From assembly GCA_964429245.1 (NCBI GenBank), contig CAYSBE010000043.1:1-20626 (forward strand): a DNA stretch of 20,626 nucleotides, in the 5' to 3' direction. Below, piece after piece: positions 1-7,505 of this stretch; the first letter of the stretch is position 1; each line of letters starts with the position of its first letter. The notes beneath the pieces were generated by a model. It was not told the DNA's origin. It worked only from the letters and a program-made list of their open reading frames with translations, and did no database searches. Made by a program: the position numbers and the translations under genes. The DNA is from CAYSBE01 sp964429245. Lineage in GTDB: Bacteria; Bacteroidota; Bacteroidia; UKL13-3.

Positions 1-431
1 TGACATCACTGCAATTGTCGAGACACTATGATACCACTACCTATAACAGCGGCCTTAAGCAAGTGCCGTTAATTTAGTAACATCATCATTTTTCTTCGCA
101 TTTTTATTTATCTTGGTTGACAGATTTTCGTTCCGCAATCGGCACCTGCGTAAGGCCGCAGAACGTTGAGGCGAAACCCTTTACTTACGAAAGTTGCTTC
201 GTGCTTCGCACTCCCGCCCCTTTCTCCTTTTCGTTCGCCTCAATGACCCGCTTGACCAAATTTGCCTTTCATATAGTTAGGGCTTCGCCTAACTATCGCT
301 TGATGAAATTTGATGCCTCCTTTCGTGTTCCCAATCCCAAAATAAATTTTGGTATTTTCACACTCTTCTCGGAACTTCGTCAAGCGGGCCATTATCGATA
401 AGTTTAAAATAAATGTCTTATAAAAAACAAA
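1..431. other. Non-coding block rich in inverted repeats
   Basis: No convincing gene is visible here. An open frame of 94 codons (117-401, TTG start) exists, but it has no start context or recognisable domain, and it runs straight through a set of inverted repeats, so I read it as spurious. The repeats seen directly are: TGCG/CGCA at 147-150/157-160; an 11-base arm pair 165-175/234-244 (10 of 11 complementary); GTGC/GCAC at 201-204/208-211; a perfect 10-base pair 247-256/379-388; a perfect 9-base pair 273-281/288-296 with loop GCTTCG; a perfect 7-base pair 337-343/346-352; and the 10-base palindrome 392-401. They nest without crossing, as in a branched fold. A direct repeat of the type CGCTTGA-NN-AAATTTG occurs at about 250-264 and 297-312. 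It could be a structured RNA, a folded single-strand DNA site, or a palindromic repeat element. Confidence 0.6.
41..71. other. Imperfect hairpin with attC-like geometry
   Basis: TAAC at 44-47 pairs with GTTA at 68-71. Inside, GGC (51-53) pairs with GCC (65-67) and CTT (54-56) with AAG (61-63), around the loop AAGC. AGC (48-50) and one T (64) stay unpaired. Outer TAAC/GTTA arms plus unpaired bases resemble integron attC sites. However, the conserved outer purine/pyrimidine pattern of attC is not met and no integrase is in the window, so this is only a possibility. Confidence 0.2.
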
Positions 432-938
432 GTGTTAAACATTCAAAGTAAAAAATTGAAAAAACTATTTATCATAACAGTTCTATTTATTTTATCTAAT
501 TCCCTAGTTAAAGCACAAGATGAAAAAATAGATTCGCTAAAGTCTAATCTAAATAAGAATTCGATAAATATTAGTCTTGGCCCGGGTGGCATATTGGCAC
601 TGTTTCTTCCTGCTCATGTTTCTTATGAAAGATTGTTTCAGGGTAAAGTTTTTGGTAGTAGAAATTCAACCATTGCAGACTTCGGAGTAGGTGGTGCTGC
701 ACATTGGGATGGGGAAAGTCCGTTTATAATTAGTCGTTTTGGAATCTTAACTGGTAGCAGACGCAGTCATTTTGAGGCAAAAGCTGGTGTTTGCTATTTT
801 TGGGATGGAGATTTACAAGGTTTATTTCCTTCTGTTTCCGTTGGGTACAGAAAACAAAAACCGGGTAGTGGTTTTATTTTCAGGACAGGTGTTGGTTTTC
901 CAGATGCTTTGTACGTAAGTTGGGGATATAGTTTTTAA
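432..938 (+). CDS. Small secreted hypothetical protein, barrel-like
   Basis: This is a 168-residue protein of unknown function. The N-terminus has lysines followed by a hydrophobic run ending in LVKA before QDEK, which is a good signal peptide. The mature part is rich in glycine, aromatic residues and alternating hydrophobic residues and ends in WGYSF with a terminal Phe, as outer-membrane beta-barrel proteins often do. An outer-membrane or surface location is therefore an inference from composition. The start is uncertain: GTG at 432 gives the full length, while TTG at 456 gives a more typical signal peptide beginning MKKLFI. No ATG is available. Upstream is the palindrome-rich block and downstream a serine hydrolase on the same strand after 194 bases, so a shared transcript is not obvious. 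Confidence 0.65.
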   Translation: MLNIQSKKLKKLFIITVLFILSNSLVKAQDEKIDSLKSNLNKNSINISLGPGGILALFLPAHVSYERLFQGKVFGSRNSTIADFGVGGAAHWDGESPFIISRFGILTGSRRSHFEAKAGVCYFWDGDLQGLFPSVSVGYRKQKPGSGFIFRTGVGFPDALYVSWGYSF

Positions 939-1132
939 CTTACCTCAAGGTGTTTATTATTTAAGGTTCTATCATAAATGTATATTTTGTGTGAAGAAAT
1001 AAATTAAGCAAAAACCAGCCTGTAACCCCAAATAAGCTGAAGCATGGATTCGGTTATTCGAAGGAAGTTCAGTGCTATAAATCGCTACCTTCACCAAGTA
1101 CAAGACCTTAGCACCAATACTGAAAAAAGACA
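939..1132. other. Intergenic region with weak hairpins
   Basis: This is a gap between two plus-strand genes. TAACC (1023-1027) is complementary to GGTTA (1052-1056), with GCT/AGC (1036-1038/1041-1043) between them. GAAGG and CCTTC, about 22 bases apart, flank an AGTG/CGCT pair just downstream (about 1058-1092). None of these has a U-run, so they are not convincing terminators. No Bacteroidota -7 box was found near the next start. Confidence 0.3.
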
Positions 1133-2242
1133 ATGATAAAAATATATACATTTATAATTTGCTTTGGAATTATGCAGACCATATTTGGACAAATGACAAT
1201 TGAAAAAGAAAAAGCACTTCAAACTGTCTTGGATAAAACAGTTGATGGTAAAAAAGTATTTGGGACATCTTTTGCCTTCAAAAAAGACAGTATCAAATGG
1301 CAAGGGGCATCGGGCAATTTTTCAATAGACCAACCTTACTTTATAGCAAGCACTACAAAATTATTTACTACTGCAATTGTTCTTAAACTAAGAGCAGAAG
1401 GCAAACTAAGTCTAGATGATAAAATAAGTAATTATATTGAGAAATCAATTTTAACAGGTCTACACATTTACAAAGGGAATGATTATTCTCAAGATATAAC
1501 CATTAGGCACCTTCTGGCTCATACATCGGGCTTGCCTGACTATTTTCAAGGCAAAGGAACAAGTGGCAAAAGTTTAGAAAATGAAATAACAGAAGGTAAG
1601 GACCAATTTTGGACGTTTGAACAAGCCATTGAAAGAATAAAGCAATTGAAACCACTTTTTGCACCTGGAGCAAAAAATAAAGCTCATTATTCTGATGCAA
1701 ATTTTCAGATTTTAGGGAAAATAATCGAGGTAATAACGCATAAACCCTACTCTAAAAACTGTAAAGAATATATCACTCAACCGCTTGGTTTGACAAAAAC
1801 CTACTTGTATGAAGACGCAACTGATAAAATACCAAAAACACTATATTACAAAGTCAACGAACTGAACATACCCCAAGCAATGACATCTTTTGGGGCAGAC
1901 GGTGGAATGGTTTCAACTTCTACCGATATGCTTATTTTTATTGAAGCCTTTTTTACAGGCAAATTATTCCCATCAAATTATATTGACGAATTGCAAGAAT
2001 GGAATCGTATTTTTTTTCCGATGAAATCTGGTATTGGCATTCACTTATTCAAACTACCCTGGCTTTTTAATCCAACAGGTGCTGTTCCTTATTTCATAGG
2101 GCACTCTGGACTTTCAGGGGCTTTAGCATATTACAGCCCAAAAGAAAATATATTTATTGTTGGTACAGTAAATCAGGTAGCACACCCCGATATTTCCTTT
2201 AAGACAATGATTAAACTCACTCAAAAAATATTGCAGAAATAA
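1133..2242 (+). CDS. Serine hydrolase, beta-lactamase/S12 family
   Basis: This 369-residue protein is of the class C beta-lactamase/DD-peptidase/esterase fold. The nucleophile motif S-x-x-K is STTK at residues 73-76. The second motif, Y-S-D, is at 186-188 in HYSDANF and takes the place of Y-x-N. The third, H-S-G, is at 324-326 in GHSGLSG. The S12-typical GADGGMVSTSTDM stretch lies near 254-266 and HLLAHTSGLPDY near 126-137. The first 19 residues form a signal peptide ending IFG before Q, so the enzyme is probably periplasmic or exported. The ATG at 1133 is the natural start because it begins the signal peptide. The substrate cannot be told from sequence: penicillin-binding carboxypeptidase, peptidase and esterase are all possible, and a resistance role should not be assumed. 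Confidence 0.9.
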   Translation: MIKIYTFIICFGIMQTIFGQMTIEKEKALQTVLDKTVDGKKVFGTSFAFKKDSIKWQGASGNFSIDQPYFIASTTKLFTTAIVLKLRAEGKLSLDDKISNYIEKSILTGLHIYKGNDYSQDITIRHLLAHTSGLPDYFQGKGTSGKSLENEITEGKDQFWTFEQAIERIKQLKPLFAPGAKNKAHYSDANFQILGKIIEVITHKPYSKNCKEYITQPLGLTKTYLYEDATDKIPKTLYYKVNELNIPQAMTSFGADGGMVSTSTDMLIFIEAFFTGKLFPSNYIDELQEWNRIFFPMKSGIGIHLFKLPWLFNPTGAVPYFIGHSGLSGALAYYSPKENIFIVGTVNQVAHPDISFKTMIKLTQKILQK

Positions 2243-2337
2243 AGCTGCATGTAGCTAATAGGAAATAGAAGCAAGAGCATTGATGGTATTACTGAACTTT
2301 GATGATTACATTGCCATTTACAGCCAAGAAAAACAGA

Positions 2338-2365
2338 TAAAAAAAAGCCCGAATCAAATTCAGGC
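2338..2365 (-). terminator. Rho-independent terminator for the minus-strand gene
   Basis: An 8-base stem (2347-2354 with 2358-2365, one C-A mismatch, loop CAA) is followed on the minus strand by eight U (A-run 2339-2346). It lies about 13 bases past the stop of the DUF4177-like gene and supports that gene being real and transcribed leftward. Confidence 0.7.
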
Positions 2366-2378
2366 TTGTTAGTCTATT

Positions 2379-2736
2379 TTATAAAAGATGAAATATGAAT
2401 TTGGTTATTCCAAAAACAATACCACTCCTATTATTACTTTGCTTTTCTAAAAAGGGAGCGCGTGATAAAAATACTCGAGCTGGTATTTCCATTACATTAC
2501 TTGTGCTTGAGCCAGTTGTAAATTGATATAATTCCCAACCGCCAAGGCTGTATTCATTTACCTTATCAACGATGAGTTTGTCGTTATTGGCAATATTGGA
2601 AAAGTTAATACCTACCAAACTGTAAAAGTTCATAAGCTACTGAATCATTTGTAGCAGCAGGTTTAAATGCCCAAATGCTGAACAAACCCAAAGTAAAAAG
2701 CGCACCCAATGCGATGTAACTAAAATTGTTTTTCAT
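2379..2736 (-). pseudogene. DUF4177-like small protein, frameshifted
   Basis: Two minus-strand frames together make one plausible protein. The first starts at ATG 2736 (MKNNFSYIALGALF...), has a hydrophobic N-terminal segment (signal or membrane anchor), and stops at 2605 after 43 residues. The second is open from before 2633 to the stop at 2379 and carries KVNEYSLGGWELYQF, matching the G-x-x-GWEL core typical of the DUF4177 family. The two frames join if one extra base is removed near 2625-2635, around the run CTTTT, restoring a YEFYSLVG-like join. The whole interval is 358 bases, exactly one over a multiple of three. A terminator lies just downstream. It may be a genuine recent pseudogene or an assembly/sequencing indel. 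Function is unknown. Confidence 0.65.
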
Positions 2737-2780
2737 GTCTTTTATTTAATTATATTAAAATATAAATAATTCGCGATTAT
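2737..2780. promoter_or_regulatory. Divergent intergenic promoter region
   Basis: Only 44 very AT-rich bases separate the two divergent starts (2736 on minus, 2781 on plus), so promoters for both must lie here or inside the coding starts. No exact TAnnTTTG box was found. The assignment rests on geometry alone. Confidence 0.3.
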
Positions 2781-3217
2781 ATGAAACAGCTAATCTTTCT
2801 TTTTGTCATTTTACCTTTTACCACGTTTGCAAAAGCTGAATATGCGATTCTAAAACTAAGCAATTAATTGTGGAGAAGCCTGGTGATACACTCATTGGAA
2901 AACCATATGATGTATACTTAAAAGACGGAAGTAGAAACAAGCAAAACTACATATTTAGAAACCAGAGAATTTTAATTGATGCAACATTTAAAGTGGATTT
3001 ATTTAACTCTAGAAGAAGTTCAACCAAAACAGGCTCCATAAAAGTAACGGTGATATACAGGTGCGAAGTTGATGGTAAAAAAGATAAGCGTACGAGTGAG
3101 TATATTTTTTACCTTGATGACGAAAGAAAATTTACCGTAAAAGAATTATTTGTATTTAAAAACGGCTTAAAGTCGACCCAACACACGCTTACTTATAAAA
3201 GTGTGGTGGCTGAGTAA
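2781..3217 (+). pseudogene. Secreted hypothetical protein, frameshifted
   Basis: ATG at 2781 begins a clear signal peptide, MKQLIFLFVILPFTTFAKAE, but that frame stops after 28 residues. The frame that continues to 3217 (EKPGDTLIGKPYDVYLKDG and onward, 115 residues from a GTG at 2870) is open back to about 2840, exactly where the first frame should pass over. Restoring one A in the AA run near 2839-2840 joins them as ...KAE-ICDSKTKQL-.... The interval is 437 bases, one short of a multiple of three, giving 145 residues when repaired. The mature part is basic and predicted to be mostly beta-strand; I recognise no family. It is either a one-base-deletion pseudogene or an assembly error. The GTG at 2870 is unlikely to be the true start because it discards the signal peptide. 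Confidence 0.65.
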
Positions 3218-3355
3218 TCAAAATAGTATTGATATAAAAATTGTTAGACATTACATATTTTCAGTAACTAAATATTAATGATATAACATTAAATTAACTG
3301 ATTATTAAAAGTGTAAATTGAATTGAGACATACATTGCATGCTTTCAATTTTTAG

Positions 3356-4291
3356 ATGACCGAAGTAATATTATCGATACTAGCGGGATTGGTTCTTTTC
3401 CTTTTCGCTGTAAATAGTTTGTCAGATACCATCCAATTAGCAATTGGAGAAAAAGCAAATAATTGGATACGTAGGTTTACCTCAAATACATTCAGCAGCG
3501 TAATAGTTGGTGTAGTTGTCACTACATTATTAGATTCTTCGTCTGCTGTAATTATCATCACCATTGTGCTGGTAAATTCAAAAATACTTTCTTTTAAGCA
3601 AGCAATGGGAATTGTATTGGGTGCAAATATTGGCACCACCATCAGCAGTCAAATAATCGCTATGGATATAGGCAAGTACTCTCCTGTATTGTTACTTATC
3701 GGATTTGTATTGTTGTTAATTTCAAAATCTGAACGCATCAACAATACCGGAAAAATCATCCTTTATTTTGGTGTGCTATTTTTTGGCTTATTTACGATGG
3801 AAAATGCAGTGGAACCATTAAGAGAAGAAGCTTTTTTTACAGATTGGCTAAAGAAAACTGAAAATCCAATATTTGGCGCGATAGTTGGCGCAGTAGTTAC
3901 ATTAATCATTCAATCATCATCAGCAACAGTAGGCATGGCGATCATTCTTTCCAAAAAAGGATTAATTGGTATTGCAGGTGGTGTAGCCGTTATGATTGGC
4001 GCAGAATTGGGCACATGTAGCGATACGCTATTGGCAACTATAAAAGGCAGTAGGGCTGCAATAAAAACCGGTATTTTTCACCTTACATTTAATTTATTAT
4101 CCATCATTATAGGATTGATTTTGTTTTCACCATTCATTAGTTTGGTTACATACATAAGTCAAGATGCACCAATTGAGCGAGTAGTTGCCAATGCCCATAT
4201 GATATTCAATATCACAGGTGTGTTGTTATTTGTATGGACCATTCCATTTTTCCATAATTTATTAAACAAAGCTTTGCCAGACAAAGATTAA
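3356..4291 (+). CDS. Na+/phosphate cotransporter family membrane protein
   Basis: This 311-residue polytopic membrane protein has the two inverted Na_Pi_cotrans repeats (NptA/PhoU-associated family). In family members each repeat carries a QSSSA signature followed by a GANIGTT-like loop. Here repeat 2 keeps QSSSA at 186-190 but its loop is altered to GAELGTCSDT (215-224). Repeat 1 keeps GANIGTT (89-95) but reads DSSSA at 60-64, with Asp replacing the usual Gln. FHLTFN (241-246) and AHMIFNITG (280-288) are the conserved membrane motifs of the family. No C-terminal PhoU-like domain is present, so this is the short form. The expected location is the inner membrane. The likely role is sodium-coupled phosphate (or related anion) transport, but the Gln-to-Asp change in a substrate-site motif makes the substrate uncertain. 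It shares the region with a second paralogue at 6464-7420. Confidence 0.88.
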   Translation: MTEVILSILAGLVLFLFAVNSLSDTIQLAIGEKANNWIRRFTSNTFSSVIVGVVVTTLLDSSSAVIIITIVLVNSKILSFKQAMGIVLGANIGTTISSQIIAMDIGKYSPVLLLIGFVLLLISKSERINNTGKIILYFGVLFFGLFTMENAVEPLREEAFFTDWLKKTENPIFGAIVGAVVTLIIQSSSATVGMAIILSKKGLIGIAGGVAVMIGAELGTCSDTLLATIKGSRAAIKTGIFHLTFNLLSIIIGLILFSPFISLVTYISQDAPIERVVANAHMIFNITGVLLFVWTIPFFHNLLNKALPDKD

Positions 4292-4358
4292 CAGGAATAA
4301 GACGCTTAAAAAATCTTGATTTTTGGGCAACTGTAAATCAACTGGTAATCAGTGATTA

Positions 4359-4366
4359 TATGTTTG
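4359..4366 (+). promoter_or_regulatory. Possible Bacteroidota -7 box (TATGTTTG)
   Basis: An exact match to TAnnTTTG lies 60 bases before the ATG at 4427. No TTTG is at the usual upstream spacing. If used, it gives a leader of roughly 50 bases. It could be chance in AT-rich DNA. Confidence 0.25.
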
Positions 4367-4426
4367 GTTGATAAGGGCAGTTTCCATATTGAAAAACAAC
4401 GCCATATTTTTTTTAGTTTGCGGCCC

Positions 4427-6463
4427 ATGTTTAACCGCCTCGTTTTACTTTTTCTATGCATGTATCATGCTGCTGGGGCTCAAACATCTATGCCTAATAC
4501 AATTGCGGCTTTGCAAACCAATGCTTACATCAAATTGGATGGAAAAGCTGATGAACCATTTTGGCAAGAAGCTACACGAATATCCAACTTCACCCAGCGG
4601 GAACTTAATTTTGGTGAACCAGCCAGCGAACGGACCGAAGTAGCAGTAGCCTACAACCAAGATTATTTATACTTAGCCGTTTGGTGTTATGATAAAAATC
4701 CAAATGAAATTATTGCCCGTGAGCTAAAACGCGATTTCAACTATGACCTAGACGATAATTTTATGGTTGTTATTGACACGTATAACGACAAGCGTAACGG
4801 GTTTATGTTCATTACCAATCCCAATGCTGCAAGAGCCGACTTACAGGTATTTAATAATGGAGGTTCGTCCAACATTTATTGGAATGGTGTTTGGAATGTG
4901 CAAACNNNNNNNNNNNNNNNNNNNNNNNNNNNNNNNNNNNNNNNNNNNNNNNNNNNNNNNNNNNNNNNNNNNNNNNNNNNNNNNNNNNNNNNNNNNNNNN
5001 NNNNNCAATTTGTAGAAATCAAACCTTATGCCTTGGGTGGTGTGCAATACGACAAAAATAAGGGGAGTGAAGTAGGAACACTTGGTGGCGATGTAAATTA
5101 CCTGCTCTCCCCTACTTACCGATTGAATCTTACCTTTAATACCGATTTTGCACAAGTTGAGTCTGACCAACAACAGGTCAATATTACCCGCTTCCCTTTA
5201 TTTTTTCCCGAATTGCGTGAGTTCTTTCTAGAAGGAGATGATTATTTTAATATGGGATTTGGAGGCAACCGCATCATTCCTTTTTATACCCGAAGAATCG
5301 GATTGGACCAAAACAGAGAAGCTGTTCCCATTATTGCAGGTGCTAGGCTGCTAGGCAAAGAACGCAACAGCACGCTTGGGCTGATGAGTATACAAACAGC
5401 AGAAACCGAAATTGAACCACTCACCAATTATACCATTGGCAGTTGGCGACAAGATGTGGGTAAGCAAAGTGTATTTGGGTTGATGAGTGTAAATAAATTT
5501 GAGAACAACCGGTGGCATACCACTACCGGAGTGAATGGCCGCTATAGCACCTCCAAATTTTTAAGAAACAAAAACCTGGATATTGGAGGCGCATTTATCC
5601 AAACTTACAACACGGATTCAGGCTATCAAGCCAAAGCATATGCCTATCGGGCATTCATTGCATACCTCAATGATAAATTTACCGTATTTGCCTCCACGCA
5701 ACAAAGTCCTGCCCCATTTAACCCCGAAGTTGGTTTGATGTTGCGCTCAAACTTCAGAGAATCATTTGCCGAAGTAGCTTTTAAGCCGCGACCAAAAAAG
5801 CATTTTAAGTGGATCAGGCAATTTGAATTTGTACCATTAGGGATAACCTATACCCAATATGATGACACGCGTGATTTGCAATCATTTGAATACAAACTGC
5901 AATTTGTTGGCTTTGAAACCCGCAAAGGAGAACGGTTTATCATTGACTCACGGTGGGTTGCCGAAGGATTAATTACCGATTTTGATATCACCAAAAAAAT
6001 TACCATATCCAAAGGCACATATGAATGGCAGCAATGGAATGCCGAACTACGTACCTTTAGGGGAAGGCGATTTTCAATCATCAGCAGATTCATTTATGGC
6101 GGATTTTATGACGGTACCAGCACCCAAACACGAAACGAATTGTTGTGGCGTACTTCCAAATTTTTCAATATCAGCCTGCGTCATGAGTGGAATAACGTCC
6201 ATCTGCCTGAGGGCAAATTCTACACCAACCTTATCGGTTCTCGCATTGAGTATGCTGTAAATCCAAATGTATTTGGTTCTTTTTTAACCCAATGGAACAA
6301 TTCGCAAGAGGAAATTAATTTCAATTTCCGCCTTCATATCATTCCTAAAATTGGAACCGATTTTTTTGTTATTGTCAATCAAATTGTGTCTACTCAATCA
6401 GATAATTTGGTTTTTCAACGAACTACAGCATTGGCCAAATTAGTTTGGCGATTTACGTTATAA
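4427..6463 (+). CDS. CBM9-like / DUF5916 outer-membrane protein (gapped)
   Basis: This is a surface or outer-membrane protein of the Bacteroidota DUF5916 type. I chose ATG 4427 because it starts a signal peptide (MFNRLVLLFL... ending AAGA before Q); the open frame extends upstream to 4352 without sense. Residues about 32-159 form a carbohydrate-binding-family-9-like beta-sandwich, with the signature LDGKADEPFW (37-46) and VVIDTYNDKRNGF. After the assembly gap comes a barrel domain with the family block NTDFAQVESDQQQVN and then FFPELREFFLEG; the last residues are aromatic/hydrophobic (WRFTL), as in outer-membrane barrels. Family members have a conserved stretch between these parts that falls inside the N run, so the true protein is probably longer than shown. 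Function in this family is not established; glycan or nutrient handling is an inference from the binding domain. Confidence 0.85.
   Translation: MFNRLVLLFLCMYHAAGAQTSMPNTIAALQTNAYIKLDGKADEPFWQEATRISNFTQRELNFGEPASERTEVAVAYNQDYLYLAVWCYDKNPNEIIARELKRDFNYDLDDNFMVVIDTYNDKRNGFMFITNPNAARADLQVFNNGGSSNIYWNGVWNVQXXXXXXXXXXXXXXXXXXXXXXXXXXXXXXXXXXQFVEIKPYALGGVQYDKNKGSEVGTLGGDVNYLLSPTYRLNLTFNTDFAQVESDQQQVNITRFPLFFPELREFFLEGDDYFNMGFGGNRIIPFYTRRIGLDQNREAVPIIAGARLLGKERNSTLGLMSIQTAETEIEPLTNYTIGSWRQDVGKQSVFGLMSVNKFENNRWHTTTGVNGRYSTSKFLRNKNLDIGGAFIQTYNTDSGYQAKAYAYRAFIAYLNDKFTVFASTQQSPAPFNPEVGLMLRSNFRESFAEVAFKPRPKKHFKWIRQFEFVPLGITYTQYDDTRDLQSFEYKLQFVGFETRKGERFIIDSRWVAEGLITDFDITKKITISKGTYEWQQWNAELRTFRGRRFSIISRFIYGGFYDGTSTQTRNELLWRTSKFFNISLRHEWNNVHLPEGKFYTNLIGSRIEYAVNPNVFGSFLTQWNNSQEEINFNFRLHIIPKIGTDFFVIVNQIVSTQSDNLVFQRTTALAKLVWRFTL
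4906..5005. other. Assembly gap of exactly 100 N
   Basis: This is a run of exactly 100 undefined bases inside the DUF5916 gene. A round 100 is a common scaffolding placeholder, so true gap length is unknown. The flanking frames agree only by chance if the length is arbitrary. Confidence 0.99.
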
Positions 6464-7420
6464 TCATTCTTTGTTAAACTCATCTTCCAATGGAATATGG
6501 ATTTCTTTTGTTTGAATCCAATTGGTAAATTTTCCGATAAATGGGGTGAATGCCAACCCAATAAATACATGATAAACAGTATGAAAAATAGCTACTTGAA
6601 GGTATAAGCGGTTATCAAAAGAAGCAAGTGCAGGCTCAATTAAAGAAAGAAATGGCAAAAACACAATTAAGCCAGTTAGGTTAAATACAAAATTGGCGTA
6701 TGCGCCTCTTTTGGCATTTGGGGTGTAGCGCAACGATTGGTAAAGCGCAGTGCTGGTAGCGCCTAAATTGCTTCCCATGATTACCCCAATGGCTATGTGA
6801 AGCGTGAGCAAATCATGCATAGCCAAAACGATAAGAACCCCTGCAACAAACGAGCTTGATTGAAGCAATATGGTTAATACTAGGCCCACCAATAATGTAA
6901 ACCAAAACTCCTGAAAAAGAACGAGTTCTTCCATATCCCACTCTGTGCGGTCGAAACCAGCCATATAATCAGAGAGTAAAGAAATGCTGAACAACGTAAA
7001 CCCAAAATAGAAAAACGCTTTTCCATATAAATGAGCTTTTATGGGCATGGCACTTAAAAAAGTACCGAAAATGATAAAATAAGGCCCAATATTACTCAAG
7101 TTCATGGCTACAATCCAGGCGGTGGCTGTTGTTCCAAGGTTACTCCCGAGCAAAACAGAAAAAGCTTGCTGCAACGAAATGACACCCGCATCCACCATGG
7201 CAATGGCCATACCGCTTACCGCACTACTCGATTGAATAATGGCAGTAAGCAGTCCGCCTACAATAAAACCAGATACCCGATTGTGTGAAAAACGTGACAA
7301 CCGGTCCCTGAATTTTAATGCATTATTATTCTTTATCTCATCACTGAAACTTCGTAATCCATACAGAAACAAGGAGATAGTAGATACAGCTAAGATGAGC
7401 AGGTTGAAATTACTTATCAT
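6464..7420 (-). CDS. Na+/phosphate cotransporter family membrane protein, paralogue
   Basis: This 318-residue inner-membrane protein belongs to the same family as the product of 3356-4291 but is clearly diverged. Both repeats keep the canonical signature: QSSSA at 63-67 and QSSSF at 187-191. The paired loops are GSNLGTT (92-98) and GSNLGATSTA (216-225). ANFVFNLTG (242-250) and AIFHTVYHVF (277-286) are the family membrane motifs. No PhoU domain is present. The likely role is sodium-driven phosphate or related anion transport. The gene faces the DUF5916 gene tail to tail with no base between the stop codons, and its start is divergent from the oxoamine synthase with 85 bases between the starts. 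The ATG at 7420 fits the hydrophobic N-terminus. Confidence 0.88.
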   Translation of the reverse strand: MISNFNLLILAVSTISLFLYGLRSFSDEIKNNNALKFRDRLSRFSHNRVSGFIVGGLLTAIIQSSSAVSGMAIAMVDAGVISLQQAFSVLLGSNLGTTATAWIVAMNLSNIGPYFIIFGTFLSAMPIKAHLYGKAFFYFGFTLFSISLLSDYMAGFDRTEWDMEELVLFQEFWFTLLVGLVLTILLQSSSFVAGVLIVLAMHDLLTLHIAIGVIMGSNLGATSTALYQSLRYTPNAKRGAYANFVFNLTGLIVFLPFLSLIEPALASFDNRLYLQVAIFHTVYHVFIGLAFTPFIGKFTNWIQTKEIHIPLEDEFNKE

Positions 7421-7474
7421 GATTTAAATCAATGTTCGTGTGCAAAAAAAAGGAATATATGACACGAATAACGT

Positions 7475-7482
7475 TATTTTTG
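7475..7482 (+). promoter_or_regulatory. Bacteroidota -7 box (TATTTTTG) for the oxoamine synthase
   Basis: An exact TAnnTTTG match ends 23 bases before the ATG at 7506, a distance very similar to the boxes at 8864-8871 and 17043-17050. No upstream TTTG is at the matching position. It implies a very short leader and supports 7506 over the upstream GTG at 7440. Confidence 0.45.
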
Positions 7483-7505
7483 CGCCACTTTATATCATAA
7501 ATAAA

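Noticed and set aside
117..401. Open frame of 94 codons as a gene
   Set aside because: TTG start, no recognisable domain, and it runs through nested inverted repeats that by themselves explain the lack of stops.
1688..1696. Y-S-D instead of Y-x-N in the serine hydrolase as a broken active site
   Set aside because: Asp at this place is seen in other S12-family hydrolases of Bacteroidota as I recall them, and the other motifs are intact.
2870..3217. Independent gene from GTG 2870
   Set aside because: It discards the signal peptide at 2781-2840 that joins this frame after one base is restored; the total length then fits a single gene.
4309..4324. AAAAATC/GATTTTT inverted repeat as a terminator for the first transporter
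   Set aside because: Stem is almost all A-T with a two-base loop and has no U-run after it; stability too low to claim.
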